Both the position numbers and the translations under genes were made by a program. From contig CALCMD010000083.1 of assembly GCA_937965795.1 (NCBI GenBank), positions 1-64,000 on the forward strand: a stretch of DNA of 64,000 bases. The letters are read 5' to 3'. Position 1 is the stretch's first letter, and each line of letters starts with the position of its first letter. Shown here in pieces: positions 16,548 to 24,575 of this stretch. Source of the DNA: an uncultured Lachnospiraceae bacterium (GTDB lineage: Bacteria > Bacillota > Clostridia > Lachnospirales > Lachnospiraceae). The notes beneath the pieces are model-generated. The model was not told the origin of the DNA and did no database searches. It saw only the letters and a list, made by a program, of their open reading frames with translations.

Positions 16548-17714
16548 TCATCCCGGCTGCACAGCCGCGCGCAGCAGCCGTTCTTTTAATTCCCCCTCAA
16601 TCTTTTTCATCTCGGTCTCGGCAGCCATCCGTTTTTCACGTCCTTCTCTCTGAATGCGCAGTACCTCGTCCAGTGTGGAAATCAGGGATTCATTGGTTGC
16701 TTTCAGGGTTTCCATGTCCACGATGCCCCTCTCCGACTCCTTCGCGGTCTCGATCGTCGCCGTTTTCAGGGTCTGTGCGTTTTTCCGGAGCAGCTCGTTT
16801 GTCATATCCGTGACCTCACGCTGGGCCTTTGCCGCCTGGGAAGCATGCGTCACACCGAGTGCAAGCACCATCTGGCTTTTCCACAAAGGCACCGTATTTA
16901 CCAGCGTGGACTGAATCTTCTCCGCCATCGTCGTGTCGTTTTCCTGAATCAGCCTAAGCTGCGGCGCTGTCTGGAGCGAAATCTGTCTGCTCAGCTCCAG
17001 ATCATAGAGTTTCTTCTCAAAACGATTGCAAAGAGCATCCAGATCTCTTACCTCCTGCGCATCCTCAGGAAGCCCGGATGCGGACGCCCTCTTTGCCAGC
17101 GCCGGAATCTCCTCCGTTCTGACCTGCGCCAGTTTCTTCTTTCCTGCCAGAATGTACATGGACAGTTCTTTGAAATACGTCTTATTCAGTTCATACATCT
17201 TATCCAGCATCGCTGCGTCTTTCATAAGCTGAACCTGATGCCCTTCCAGCACACGGCAGATTCTGGACACGCTCGTCTCCGCTTTCGCATACTTCTCTTT
17301 CATGGCAGACAGCCTGTTCGTACTCCTTTTGAAAAAGCCAAATACGCCCTTCTCTTCTTCCGTGGCGTCAAAGCTCTTTAATTCTGTCACAACGCTCGTA
17401 AGGATGTCTCCCACTTCTCCCAGATCCTTCGTGCGCACGTTCTCCAGCGCCGCTTCCGAGAAATCCGCCATCTTTTTCTGCGCCCCGGCTCCATACTGGA
17501 GCATCATGCCGGAATTGTGAAGGTCGATCTGTTTTGAAAAATCCTCCACCATCTTTTTTTCCTCCTCCGACAGAATGGACTCTTCAAAAACCGGAGTCTC
17601 CGCCGGCTCCTTTCGCTGCTCCGCCACCGTCACGGGGGAATCCTCCTTTTCTGTCCCAAAGGGATCGAATGTCAATGTGGGAGTTTCCTGAAAATCTTTA
17701 AATTCTTCTTTCAT
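16548..17714 (-). CDS. telA: TelA-family (toxic anion resistance) protein
   Basis: 388-residue cytoplasmic, mostly helical protein of the TelA/KlaA family (PF05816). The signature stretch FSKQIDLHNSGMMLQYGAGAQKKMADFSEAAL lies near 60-90, followed by long heptad-patterned helices. Family members were linked to tellurite and cell-envelope stress resistance, but the biochemical role is unknown. It follows xpaC by 24 bases, the same pair and order as xpaC-yaaN in Bacillus, so the two are almost surely co-transcribed. Confidence 0.88.
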   Translation of the reverse strand: MKEEFKDFQETPTLTFDPFGTEKEDSPVTVAEQRKEPAETPVFEESILSEEEKKMVEDFSKQIDLHNSGMMLQYGAGAQKKMADFSEAALENVRTKDLGEVGDILTSVVTELKSFDATEEEKGVFGFFKRSTNRLSAMKEKYAKAETSVSRICRVLEGHQVQLMKDAAMLDKMYELNKTYFKELSMYILAGKKKLAQVRTEEIPALAKRASASGLPEDAQEVRDLDALCNRFEKKLYDLELSRQISLQTAPQLRLIQENDTTMAEKIQSTLVNTVPLWKSQMVLALGVTHASQAAKAQREVTDMTNELLRKNAQTLKTATIETAKESERGIVDMETLKATNESLISTLDEVLRIQREGREKRMAAETEMKKIEGELKERLLRAAVQPG

Positions 17715-17738
17715 ATTTTTCCTTTTTACCTCTCATCT

Positions 17739-18956
17739 CTATCTTCTGTTTTCTGCTTCTTTGTTTCGATTGGCGGAAAAATCCGTTCCTGTCAGACCTT
17801 CCTGGGCAAGCATGGTCTGTAAAACAGAAATATCAGAAGAAATATCCCACGCCTTGTCCTGATAAAAGCTGTCCAGCAGGTTTTCAAACGCCTGGTTGAT
17901 CGTATCCAGCGTTCCCTCGATCTCCTGTCTGGCGGAAAGAATATTGCCGCTTTGTACCGGCTGGGCCGCCAGATCGCTGTAGGCTTCCAGAAGCTTCACC
18001 GTCGTAGGCAGATAATACCCCATAAATTTATGCAGTTCCTCCACAAGCTGCGGCTCTTCTTCCACTTTCTGGAAAATCTTCTGCACGATCTGCTCGATAC
18101 AAAGAACCTTCTTCGAAATTTCCTCACCGGAAATCGCATCCCTGCACGTTCTGATCTTCTGAATGTATGCTTCTCCTTCTTCTACGACCTTCCTGGCCTC
18201 CTCCGGCAGAAGCTGCTCCTCTTTTCTGCTCTCGATTTCCATTCTCTGCCGCTCCTCAAGCTGCGCCTGCGCCGCCAGATACAGATCATACGCCTCATTG
18301 CTCACCATCAGGCAGGTTTCCTTCTTATCCAGATGACCCTCCAGAAACATCCGTCTGCCGATCATATCCTTGACATCCCTTCGCACATAATCCTCCGTTT
18401 TTCCCACGGACCCCGCCAGCTCGCGGATGGAACAATACGGCCTGCTTCTGAAATTTCCTATGTAAGCCTGGAATCTTTTCGCCCGTCTTAGAAGCTTCGT
18501 CCCGATGGAACCCATCACACCTCCGGCAACCGTAAACGGAAGAAATGCGGCTGCCACTTTCAGCGGTACTAAAAAGTCTCCAAGTACTCCCACCATCAAA
18601 AGGATAAGCATACTGATTCCCAGTCCTCCGGCCAGCGTATAGCCGCTGGCGGACAACGCCAGACCACCCACTGTCAGTCCCGTCGTGCTTCTAAACAATC
18701 CAGAGCGTCGGTAAGGCGTGGCGGGAACCGTCTCTTTCTTCCCTCCTGTAAAATCTTTTCTCTTTCTGTCTGCCGCACTCAGTCTTTCCCCCGCCTGTGT
18801 GAGTCCCTGACTGACTCCCTCTATTGCAGAGTTCACGGTTCGATTGATTGTCTGGTTGATGGTATCGTTTAATTTTCGAAAATCCTTCGTGTCTACGGCT
18901 GACTGCACCAGATTTCTGATATCCTTCCCAAGATTTGACCAGTCGTGATTTGTCAT
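17739..18956 (-). CDS. xpaC: XpaC-family protein
   Basis: 405-residue protein of the family named for 5-bromo-4-chloroindolyl phosphate hydrolysis. N-terminal helix MTNHDWSNLGKDIRNLVQSAV, then two adjacent membrane segments near 100-155 (GLTVGGLALSASGYTLAGGLG and FLVPLKVAAAFLPFTVAGG), then a long soluble helical region with a winged-helix-like part (CSIRELAGSVGKTEDYVRRDV). I chose ATG 18956, which matches the usual N-terminus and follows AGAGGTG at about 11 bases; a GTG five codons upstream is possible. A good promoter lies upstream. Function probably in envelope stress with TelA. Confidence 0.85.
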   Translation of the reverse strand: MTNHDWSNLGKDIRNLVQSAVDTKDFRKLNDTINQTINRTVNSAIEGVSQGLTQAGERLSAADRKRKDFTGGKKETVPATPYRRSGLFRSTTGLTVGGLALSASGYTLAGGLGISMLILLMVGVLGDFLVPLKVAAAFLPFTVAGGVMGSIGTKLLRRAKRFQAYIGNFRSRPYCSIRELAGSVGKTEDYVRRDVKDMIGRRMFLEGHLDKKETCLMVSNEAYDLYLAAQAQLEERQRMEIESRKEEQLLPEEARKVVEEGEAYIQKIRTCRDAISGEEISKKVLCIEQIVQKIFQKVEEEPQLVEELHKFMGYYLPTTVKLLEAYSDLAAQPVQSGNILSARQEIEGTLDTINQAFENLLDSFYQDKAWDISSDISVLQTMLAQEGLTGTDFSANRNKEAENRR

Positions 18957-19025
18957 TGCCTGTTTTCTCACCTCTTATCCCTGTATTTCATATATTTTTA
19001 TTATGACTTTTGACCCTGATATTTT

Positions 19026-19054
19026 ATTATAACTCTCTTATGATGAAACTACAA
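19026..19054 (-). promoter_or_regulatory. Promoter of xpaC-telA
   Basis: Minus strand TTGTAG (19054-19049), 17-base spacer, TATAAT (19031-19026). Confidence 0.65.
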
Positions 19055-19077
19055 CGAACTTTTTTCTTAAAAATCAC

Positions 19078-19106
19078 TTGATTTTCTCATTTTCGTGGTA
19101 TACTAT
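19078..19106 (+). promoter_or_regulatory. Promoter of the hemolysin III gene
   Basis: TTGATT (19078-19083), 17-base spacer, TACTAT (19101-19106); an alternative TATACT begins two bases earlier with a short spacer. Confidence 0.55.
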
Positions 19107-19200
19107 ACCTATATACATAGTTTCAAAAACTATATAAAATATTTTTAATTTCTACTTTTCATGAAATATATTCTCTGTTTTCAGAAAGGAGCTGTATGTT

Positions 19201-19887
19201 ATGGCAAAAATGAAAAACACGGTTTCAAAAAAACTCAAAGACCCCGGCAGTGCAATCACGCACTTCATCGGCATGATGATGGCGCTTTTTTCGGCAACGC
19301 CGCTTTTGATCAAGGCTGCCGGAAAGCCGGACCGGATTCATCTGGTCTCTCTTGCAGTCTTTATCCTCAGTATGGTGCTTCTCTATACCGCCAGCACGAT
19401 TTACCATTCCCTCGACCTTACAGAGCGCGCCAACCGGATTCTGCGCAAGCTCGACCATATGATGATTTTCATCCTGATCGCAGGCACATACACCCCCGTC
19501 TGCCTGGTCGTCCTGAATAACCGGACGGGATATTTTCTGTGCGCGCTCGTATGGGCCATCGCCCTTGCCGGCATCATTGTCAAAGCTTTCTGGATTACCT
19601 GCCCGAAATGGTTTTCCTCCGTACTCTATATCGGTATGGGCTGGGTGTGCGTCCTGGCATTTACCCAGATTGTAAACGCACTCTCCCCCGCCGCCTTCGG
19701 ATGGCTTCTGGCGGGCGGCATTATCTATACCATTGGCGGAGTCATCTATGCGCTGAAGCTGCCACTTTTCAATTCCATGCACCCCTTTTTTGGCTCGCAC
19801 GAAATCTTTCACCTGTTCGTCATGGGCGGGAGCGTATGTCATTTCATCCTGATGTACGTGTTTGTGGCCGGAATGCCCCTTCCCTGA
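19201..19887 (+). CDS. Hemolysin III / PAQR-family membrane protein
   Basis: 228-residue protein with seven hydrophobic segments. Family marks: PGSAITHFIGMMMALF at the start, YTASTIYHSLDLTERANRILRKLDHMMIFILIAGTYTP in the first half (His and Asp that bind zinc in PAQR proteins) and GSHEIFHLFVMGGSVCHF at the end. Bacterial members (YqfA, yplQ) affect membrane homeostasis; hemolysin activity is mostly historic. RBS AAAGGAG precedes the ATG at 19201. Single gene with its own promoter and terminator. Confidence 0.92.
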   Translation: MAKMKNTVSKKLKDPGSAITHFIGMMMALFSATPLLIKAAGKPDRIHLVSLAVFILSMVLLYTASTIYHSLDLTERANRILRKLDHMMIFILIAGTYTPVCLVVLNNRTGYFLCALVWAIALAGIIVKAFWITCPKWFSSVLYIGMGWVCVLAFTQIVNALSPAAFGWLLAGGIIYTIGGVIYALKLPLFNSMHPFFGSHEIFHLFVMGGSVCHFILMYVFVAGMPLP

Positions 19888-19903
19888 GACACGCATATGA
19901 CAA

Positions 19904-19947
19904 CAGCCTGAAACGAAGCGTTCTTACTCCGTTTCAGGCTGTTTTTT
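19904..19947. terminator. Strong terminator between convergent genes
   Basis: Stem CAGCCTGAAACG/CGTTTCAGGCTG around about 14 bases, followed by TTTTTT on the plus strand; serves hemolysin III and probably also the convergent gene. Confidence 0.85.
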
Positions 19948-19959
19948 GTACTGGAAAAC

Positions 19960-22413
19960 CTATTCTGTCAATGGGTCCAGATACGTGATAAACACGTTTC
20001 CGGCCTCCTCGAACATGGCCGTGCTGTCCTGCAATCCGGCATAGGTAAGCTCCGTATCTCCCTTTTTCAGAAGCCTTGTATTATATTCATCGTAGCCGCC
20101 GATAATCACGGCTCCCTCCTTCGTCTTAGCAAGCACCGGCGTCCCCGCACTCACGAAATACAGAACCTGTTCCAGTGTGCATCCCGTAAGATCGAGCACC
20201 TTCTGTTCCATGTTCGCCTGTATCGCATCCACATCCAGGCTGTACTCCAGGAAGGCTGCCGGAAATGTCTTTACATCCAGATCGAGCTTCGTCTGCTTAT
20301 TTCCTCTCTCCCATACCATCTGCTGACTGCCGTCTACGACAACCCCCAGCGCCTCATCCGCCCTGCGGATTGCCTGATTTGCCGAACGGTAGATTCCTTC
20401 CAGTGATCCTTTTGCATAGACATAATAGACGTCCTTTGATTTCTCCTTCGGTTCCAGAATGATCTCCTTCGACCCCTCGTAAATCTGCTGGCGGCACCGC
20501 ACTACCTGCGGCTGCTTCGTAGTCTTTAAAGCCGTCCCGACTTTCAGGATATGGATTTCTTCCTTGCGCTGGGAATTCATCGTCGTCAGCCCAAAGCCCG
20601 ACTCTTTGTCTGCTGAACTGCCGACAATGTGTTCCTCCTCCATCTCCTCATATCCGCCCTCTGACGGGCGAATCCGCATAAGCGTCATCAGATTGTCCAC
20701 AATGACGGCTCCCGAAACATAACCTCCCTGCGGCGTGTAATCCTTTACGGTCTCTCCTGCCTGATTTATGATCAACACCCGGTTCATCGGAAAAATCTCA
20801 TATCCTGTATGGCTCCTGTCGATGTCTCCCGCATCCGCCAGGCCATAAGCCAGATCTTCCCCGATGAATCCCAGGAATTTCAGCTTCTGTTCCTCTCCAC
20901 AGGTAATTTCCCTCGTGCTCCGGTTTTCCAGGTCCATAACCGTAATCGAAGTACATGCAAAAGCATCGCTGCCGTTCATCCATGCAAACTGCCTGCCGGA
21001 CGCCGAAGAGCCATAACCCTCCTGCATCAGGCCGGAGGCGATCTTGTCCACCTGACGCGTCTCGATGTTAATGGCATAAGCCTCTTCATTCACCAGAAGG
21101 CAGAATCCCTTTCCGTCCTCCGTCACATAGGCCATGGACCGTACATCCTCTTTCAACAGTGAAAACGCCTGGTTCGTCTCCACAAAAAGGCACTCCGACA
21201 CGACAGAGCCAGGCGCGTCATAATAATAGACCGCCACGCCGGACTCTCCCTCATGAATTCCCCGGTTCATATAACCACATACCAGAAAATACATGTTCCC
21301 CTGTTCATCCATATTTACAATACGAATATCATTTCGATTGTACATATCTCTGGAATCTGAATTTTGTTCCTGCGGAAAACTAAATACCTGAACCAGCTTA
21401 TTTCCATTCACGTCGTAGCACCACAGAGCGCCCTCCCGGACAAACGCAAAGAAATTATTTCCCTTATCATTTTTATAAGTAACATTCCGGTCTGTAATGC
21501 CAAGAATCACTCCTTTCTCACTTAAGACCTGCCCCTCCGGATTAAAAATCTCACTGGTATCTCTCTCAAAATCCAGCAAAAGGATTCTCTCTTCCGTATA
21601 ACGCATCCGATAATATTCGGACACCCGGTACAGCTCTACCTGATTCTCCTCCCCTGCCGCAGAGATCATATAGTCCATCACGATCGTAGCCGTATTCTCG
21701 TTCAGCTCCCGGATACTTGGCGTCGGCTTATAGTAGACCTGCGGATTCAGCCCTTTCCAGACCATCTGCGCCGTACTGCTGTGGATGTCCACATGGGCAA
21801 AAGATGAGTTATCCGCCTCCGTATCCGGCTCCACAAACTCCTCAATGTTCAGATCATTTCCATTCAGGCAGTTCTGGTAAAATCCCAGGACAAAATTAAC
21901 GTAAGCATCTGCGTTCAGCCCATCCTCACGGATAATGCGTGTATAATAATAAAGATCACGGTTTCCGGCAGTCACTACAATCTTCAGCATATATTCCGTA
22001 TTGATCAGAATCTTATTTTGCAGTTCAAGCGTCGCCGTCACATAATTTTCGTCCTCGCGGATCTTCGTCACCTTTGTATTTTCCATCGAGGTTTCCCCGT
22101 CTATGGTCAGAACCTCGAAGCTGATTCCATTGATTTTTTTCTGAAACGGCTGAATCTGTATGGTGACCGTCCGTTCGCTGTCGATCGGCGTCAATGCGTC
22201 GCGCATTGCCGTCACGTCCATTTCTTTTGCATAGCCATGCAGACTGTTGACCTGCGTCTCCCCTTGCAGCATATAGACCAGCGGAAAAGAAGCCGCGTTC
22301 ATTTCCTGCGTGGTATCCGGCGTTCCCCGGTTGATGAACCTCCCGATTGCAAAGACTGCCGCAAAAAATACAAGCAGCAGCGTAACTACCCTTACGATTA
22401 TTTTTTTTACCAT
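19960..22413 (-). CDS. Membrane-anchored extracellular protein of unknown function
   Basis: 817 residues, not recognised as a named family. Residues about 5-24 (IIVRVVTLLLVFFAAVFAIG) form an N-terminal membrane anchor; the rest is predicted outside. Residues about 280-640 have repeated short beta blades (RIVNMDEQGNMYFLVCGY, AWMNGSDAFACTSITVMDLEN) that look like a beta-propeller. The last 80 residues (TLEQVLYFVSAGTPVLAKT, then GGYDEYNTRLL) resemble the second half of C39-like cysteine peptidase domains, but the catalytic His is replaced by Gly and no matching Cys is seen. Only a weak ribosome site (GGGGAGGCAC) precedes the ATG at 22413. It may share a transcript with the methyltransferase 16 bases upstream. 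Confidence 0.6.
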   Translation of the reverse strand: MVKKIIVRVVTLLLVFFAAVFAIGRFINRGTPDTTQEMNAASFPLVYMLQGETQVNSLHGYAKEMDVTAMRDALTPIDSERTVTIQIQPFQKKINGISFEVLTIDGETSMENTKVTKIREDENYVTATLELQNKILINTEYMLKIVVTAGNRDLYYYTRIIREDGLNADAYVNFVLGFYQNCLNGNDLNIEEFVEPDTEADNSSFAHVDIHSSTAQMVWKGLNPQVYYKPTPSIRELNENTATIVMDYMISAAGEENQVELYRVSEYYRMRYTEERILLLDFERDTSEIFNPEGQVLSEKGVILGITDRNVTYKNDKGNNFFAFVREGALWCYDVNGNKLVQVFSFPQEQNSDSRDMYNRNDIRIVNMDEQGNMYFLVCGYMNRGIHEGESGVAVYYYDAPGSVVSECLFVETNQAFSLLKEDVRSMAYVTEDGKGFCLLVNEEAYAINIETRQVDKIASGLMQEGYGSSASGRQFAWMNGSDAFACTSITVMDLENRSTREITCGEEQKLKFLGFIGEDLAYGLADAGDIDRSHTGYEIFPMNRVLIINQAGETVKDYTPQGGYVSGAVIVDNLMTLMRIRPSEGGYEEMEEEHIVGSSADKESGFGLTTMNSQRKEEIHILKVGTALKTTKQPQVVRCRQQIYEGSKEIILEPKEKSKDVYYVYAKGSLEGIYRSANQAIRRADEALGVVVDGSQQMVWERGNKQTKLDLDVKTFPAAFLEYSLDVDAIQANMEQKVLDLTGCTLEQVLYFVSAGTPVLAKTKEGAVIIGGYDEYNTRLLKKGDTELTYAGLQDSTAMFEEAGNVFITYLDPLTE

Positions 22414-22429
22414 TCTTTCGTGCCTCCCC

Positions 22430-23569
22430 TTATGGCTCTAACAGCCTGCCCAGCAATGGATCTACCCCCAGAAAATCCTCACACCGGCCAAGCTTCTTAT
22501 TTTCCTTTTTGTCCCCCGTTTTTACTGCGCGAATCAAAATATTTTTCGGCGTATGCTCCATATCAATAAACTCCAGGATCTGTACCTGGTATCCCTGCTC
22601 CTCCAGGCGCCCCGCCCGAAGTGCGTCCGTGACCAGAGCCGCCATCCTCTCCCGGATCAGTCCGTATTTCAAGACCGGCTCCAGAATCTCACTGTGCATC
22701 TGTCCGTTCAGCTCATGCTGGCAGCATGGGACAGACAGAATAACCTTCGCCCCCCATTTCACTGCCTTTTCCAGCGCATAGTCCGTCGCTGTGTCGCAGG
22801 CGTGTAAGGTAACCACCATATCCACCTGTTCGGCGCCCTCATACGAAGCAATATCGCCCGTAAGAAACGTCAGCTTCTCATAGCCGTATTTTTCCGCCAA
22901 TGCGCTACAGTGTGAAATAACGTCCTCTTTCAGGTCCAGTCCGATCACCCGGATATCCAGCCCTCTTTGCACCTTGAGATAATAGTACATGGCAAAAGTA
23001 AGATAGGACTTTCCGCACCCGAAATCCACGATCGTGACTTCCCTCTTCCCGTCAAGTTTCGGACGGATGTCCTCAATAAATTCCAAAAAACGGTTGATCT
23101 GACGAAATTTATCATATCGGGCCTTTATCACCTTTCCCTCCGGCGTCATGACTCCCAGATCGATCAGGAAGGGAACCGGAACGCCCTCCTTAAGAATATA
23201 CTGCTTCTTTCGATTGTGAGACAGGTTCACCGCCTGTCCCTCTTCCCGGCGCTGTTTTCTCTTTATCGTCACATTTCCTTTTTTCCCCGACAGCACAGAG
23301 ATATGTTCCTTCGTGGTGACCATCTGCATCTGCTTAAAATCCTCTTTCAGATACCGGCCCGCACGCTGTATCATCTCTTCCTTCTCATAATTCTGATGTA
23401 TCTCCTGCTTTCCCTTTTGCTTCGACGCCTGAAAAAGAACCCTTCCCTTCTGCTCTATGGGACGTATCTTAATCTTCTGAATCCCTTCTTTATATCTGGC
23501 TCCGCTAAATACAATCTGTACCAGATTTTCGTTCAGGCATTCTTCTAAAACTTTCTGTAGTTTGTCCAT
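22430..23569 (-). CDS. Class I SAM-dependent methyltransferase
   Basis: 379-residue cytoplasmic protein. The N-terminal about 150 residues are basic and without clear match. The second half holds a methyltransferase fold: motif I VTIVDFGCGKSYLTF near 190, acidic end of strand 2 VIGLDLK, DMVVTLHACDTATD as motif IV region, and LSVPCCQHELN. The pattern matches the Methyltransf_32 group, whose members act on RNA or proteins in mostly unknown ways. It keeps CDTATD and CCQ like the eukaryotic METTL25-type relatives. A promoter lies upstream; the anchored protein follows. Confidence 0.78.
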   Translation of the reverse strand: MDKLQKVLEECLNENLVQIVFSGARYKEGIQKIKIRPIEQKGRVLFQASKQKGKQEIHQNYEKEEMIQRAGRYLKEDFKQMQMVTTKEHISVLSGKKGNVTIKRKQRREEGQAVNLSHNRKKQYILKEGVPVPFLIDLGVMTPEGKVIKARYDKFRQINRFLEFIEDIRPKLDGKREVTIVDFGCGKSYLTFAMYYYLKVQRGLDIRVIGLDLKEDVISHCSALAEKYGYEKLTFLTGDIASYEGAEQVDMVVTLHACDTATDYALEKAVKWGAKVILSVPCCQHELNGQMHSEILEPVLKYGLIRERMAALVTDALRAGRLEEQGYQVQILEFIDMEHTPKNILIRAVKTGDKKENKKLGRCEDFLGVDPLLGRLLEP

Positions 23570-23618
23570 GTTATCTCTGCCAATCTCCCCTGGTTACCCT
23601 GAATTTATTATTAATGCT

Positions 23619-23647
23619 ATTTTAAATGCTTTGTGCGAAAACCACAA
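23619..23647 (-). promoter_or_regulatory. Promoter of the methyltransferase gene
   Basis: Minus strand TTGTGG (23647-23642), 17-base spacer, TAAAAT (23624-23619), about 50 bases before the ATG. Confidence 0.45.
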
Positions 23648-23681
23648 CCCACAATTTATATTTTTGTTTTCCGGTTCCTCC

Positions 23682-23727
23682 CTCCCGAAAAAAGAAATGA
23701 CTCAGGCGTTCTTTCTTTTTTCGGGAG
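23682..23727 (-). terminator. Long inverted repeat, probable terminator
   Basis: Arms CTCCCGAAAAAAGAAA / matching TTTCTTTTTTCGGGAG around 13 bases. It lies 34 bases after the stop of the gene at 23761-24438, so it is a likely terminator, though the T run is inside the stem rather than after it. Confidence 0.6.
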
Positions 23728-23760
23728 ATTCAGACACACATTCATTGCAGGCGCAGGGTT

Positions 23761-24438
23761 CTACCTCCATCCGCGGCAGTTTCTGTGACGGCATCTCCTG
23801 CGGTGCATCTCCTGAAACAGCAGCACGTCGATCATATCTCCCAGCCAGTTTTTTCTCGGCGGATACCGTCTCCTGGTTTCCCGGTTCATAGCCAGAACCT
23901 CATCCTTATCCCCCTCTTCCGGAAGCTCATATCTGTCCTTTACCCTGTCATAAATGTTATTCCGGATTCTTCCCATCATGACTCGATCCGGATATTCGTC
24001 AAACATAACGCTTCCATCATATTCCATCTTGTCGCACTCTTCTTCTACATAAGGAAGAATCTCCTTCGCTGCATCCGGATACATTTCTTTGAGCTTCTGC
24101 ATATCCCGTTCACTCTCCATCTCCTGCCAAAGTATCTGCGGATATCCCGGCATCTGATAATACGGCATCTGCGGCGCTGTCCCATACTCCGGCATCCGCG
24201 GCATTGCACGGTTTCTCTCCGGCTGCATCCTGTCTGGCCATGCCCCGTATTCCGGCTGGGGCTGCGGCTGCATTTCCATTCCATAATCCGGCTGTCCTGC
24301 CTGCATTCCCGGCGCATACCCCACCATGTCTCCCATCTGCGCTCCGGGCAAATAGCCCATCTGCCCTTTCGTGTTATACTCTGCTTCCTGACGCCTCATC
24401 GGACAATTCAGACATCTGTAGCATCCCTGATAATTCAT
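23761..24438 (-). CDS. Met/Gln/Pro-rich small protein, possible spore protein
   Basis: 225 residues, not recognised with certainty. The N-terminus has CYRCLNCPMRR with three cysteines; residues about 25-110 are low-complexity and rich in Met, Gln, Pro, Gly and Tyr, as in some spore-coat proteins. The second half is more ordered: YPDAAKEILPYVEEECDKM, then VMFDEYPDRVMMGRIRNNIYDRV, and a basic tail EMHRRRCRHRNCRGWR. No signal peptide. RBS GAGGG lies 10 bases before the ATG, and a sigma-K-like promoter is visible. Spore role is inference only. Confidence 0.55.
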   Translation of the reverse strand: MNYQGCYRCLNCPMRRQEAEYNTKGQMGYLPGAQMGDMVGYAPGMQAGQPDYGMEMQPQPQPEYGAWPDRMQPERNRAMPRMPEYGTAPQMPYYQMPGYPQILWQEMESERDMQKLKEMYPDAAKEILPYVEEECDKMEYDGSVMFDEYPDRVMMGRIRNNIYDRVKDRYELPEEGDKDEVLAMNRETRRRYPPRKNWLGDMIDVLLFQEMHRRRCRHRNCRGWR

Positions 24439-24468
24439 ATGATTCTTTCCCTCACAGGCATTTTACTA

Positions 24469-24496
24469 TATCATATGAAGAAAATTCCCGGAGTGT
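24469..24496 (-). promoter_or_regulatory. Possible sigma-K-type promoter
   Basis: Minus strand CATATGATA (24477-24469) fits the sigma-K -10 pattern CATANNNTA; an AC dinucleotide at 24496-24495 lies 17 bases upstream, matching the short -35. Short motif, so chance is possible. Confidence 0.35.
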
Positions 24497-24518
24497 GCCA
24501 GAATGAGCGAAAAATCAC

Positions 24519-24547
24519 TTCCCATTATCCTGAAAAAATGCTATGAT
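24519..24547 (+). promoter_or_regulatory. Promoter of gdpP-rplI-dnaB
   Basis: Extended -10 TGCTATGAT (TATGAT at 24542-24547) with a poor -35 TTCCCA (24519-24524), 17 bases apart. Confidence 0.5.
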
Positions 24548-24575
24548 ATAAATAATGTTGTATAGGAGGATTGGC

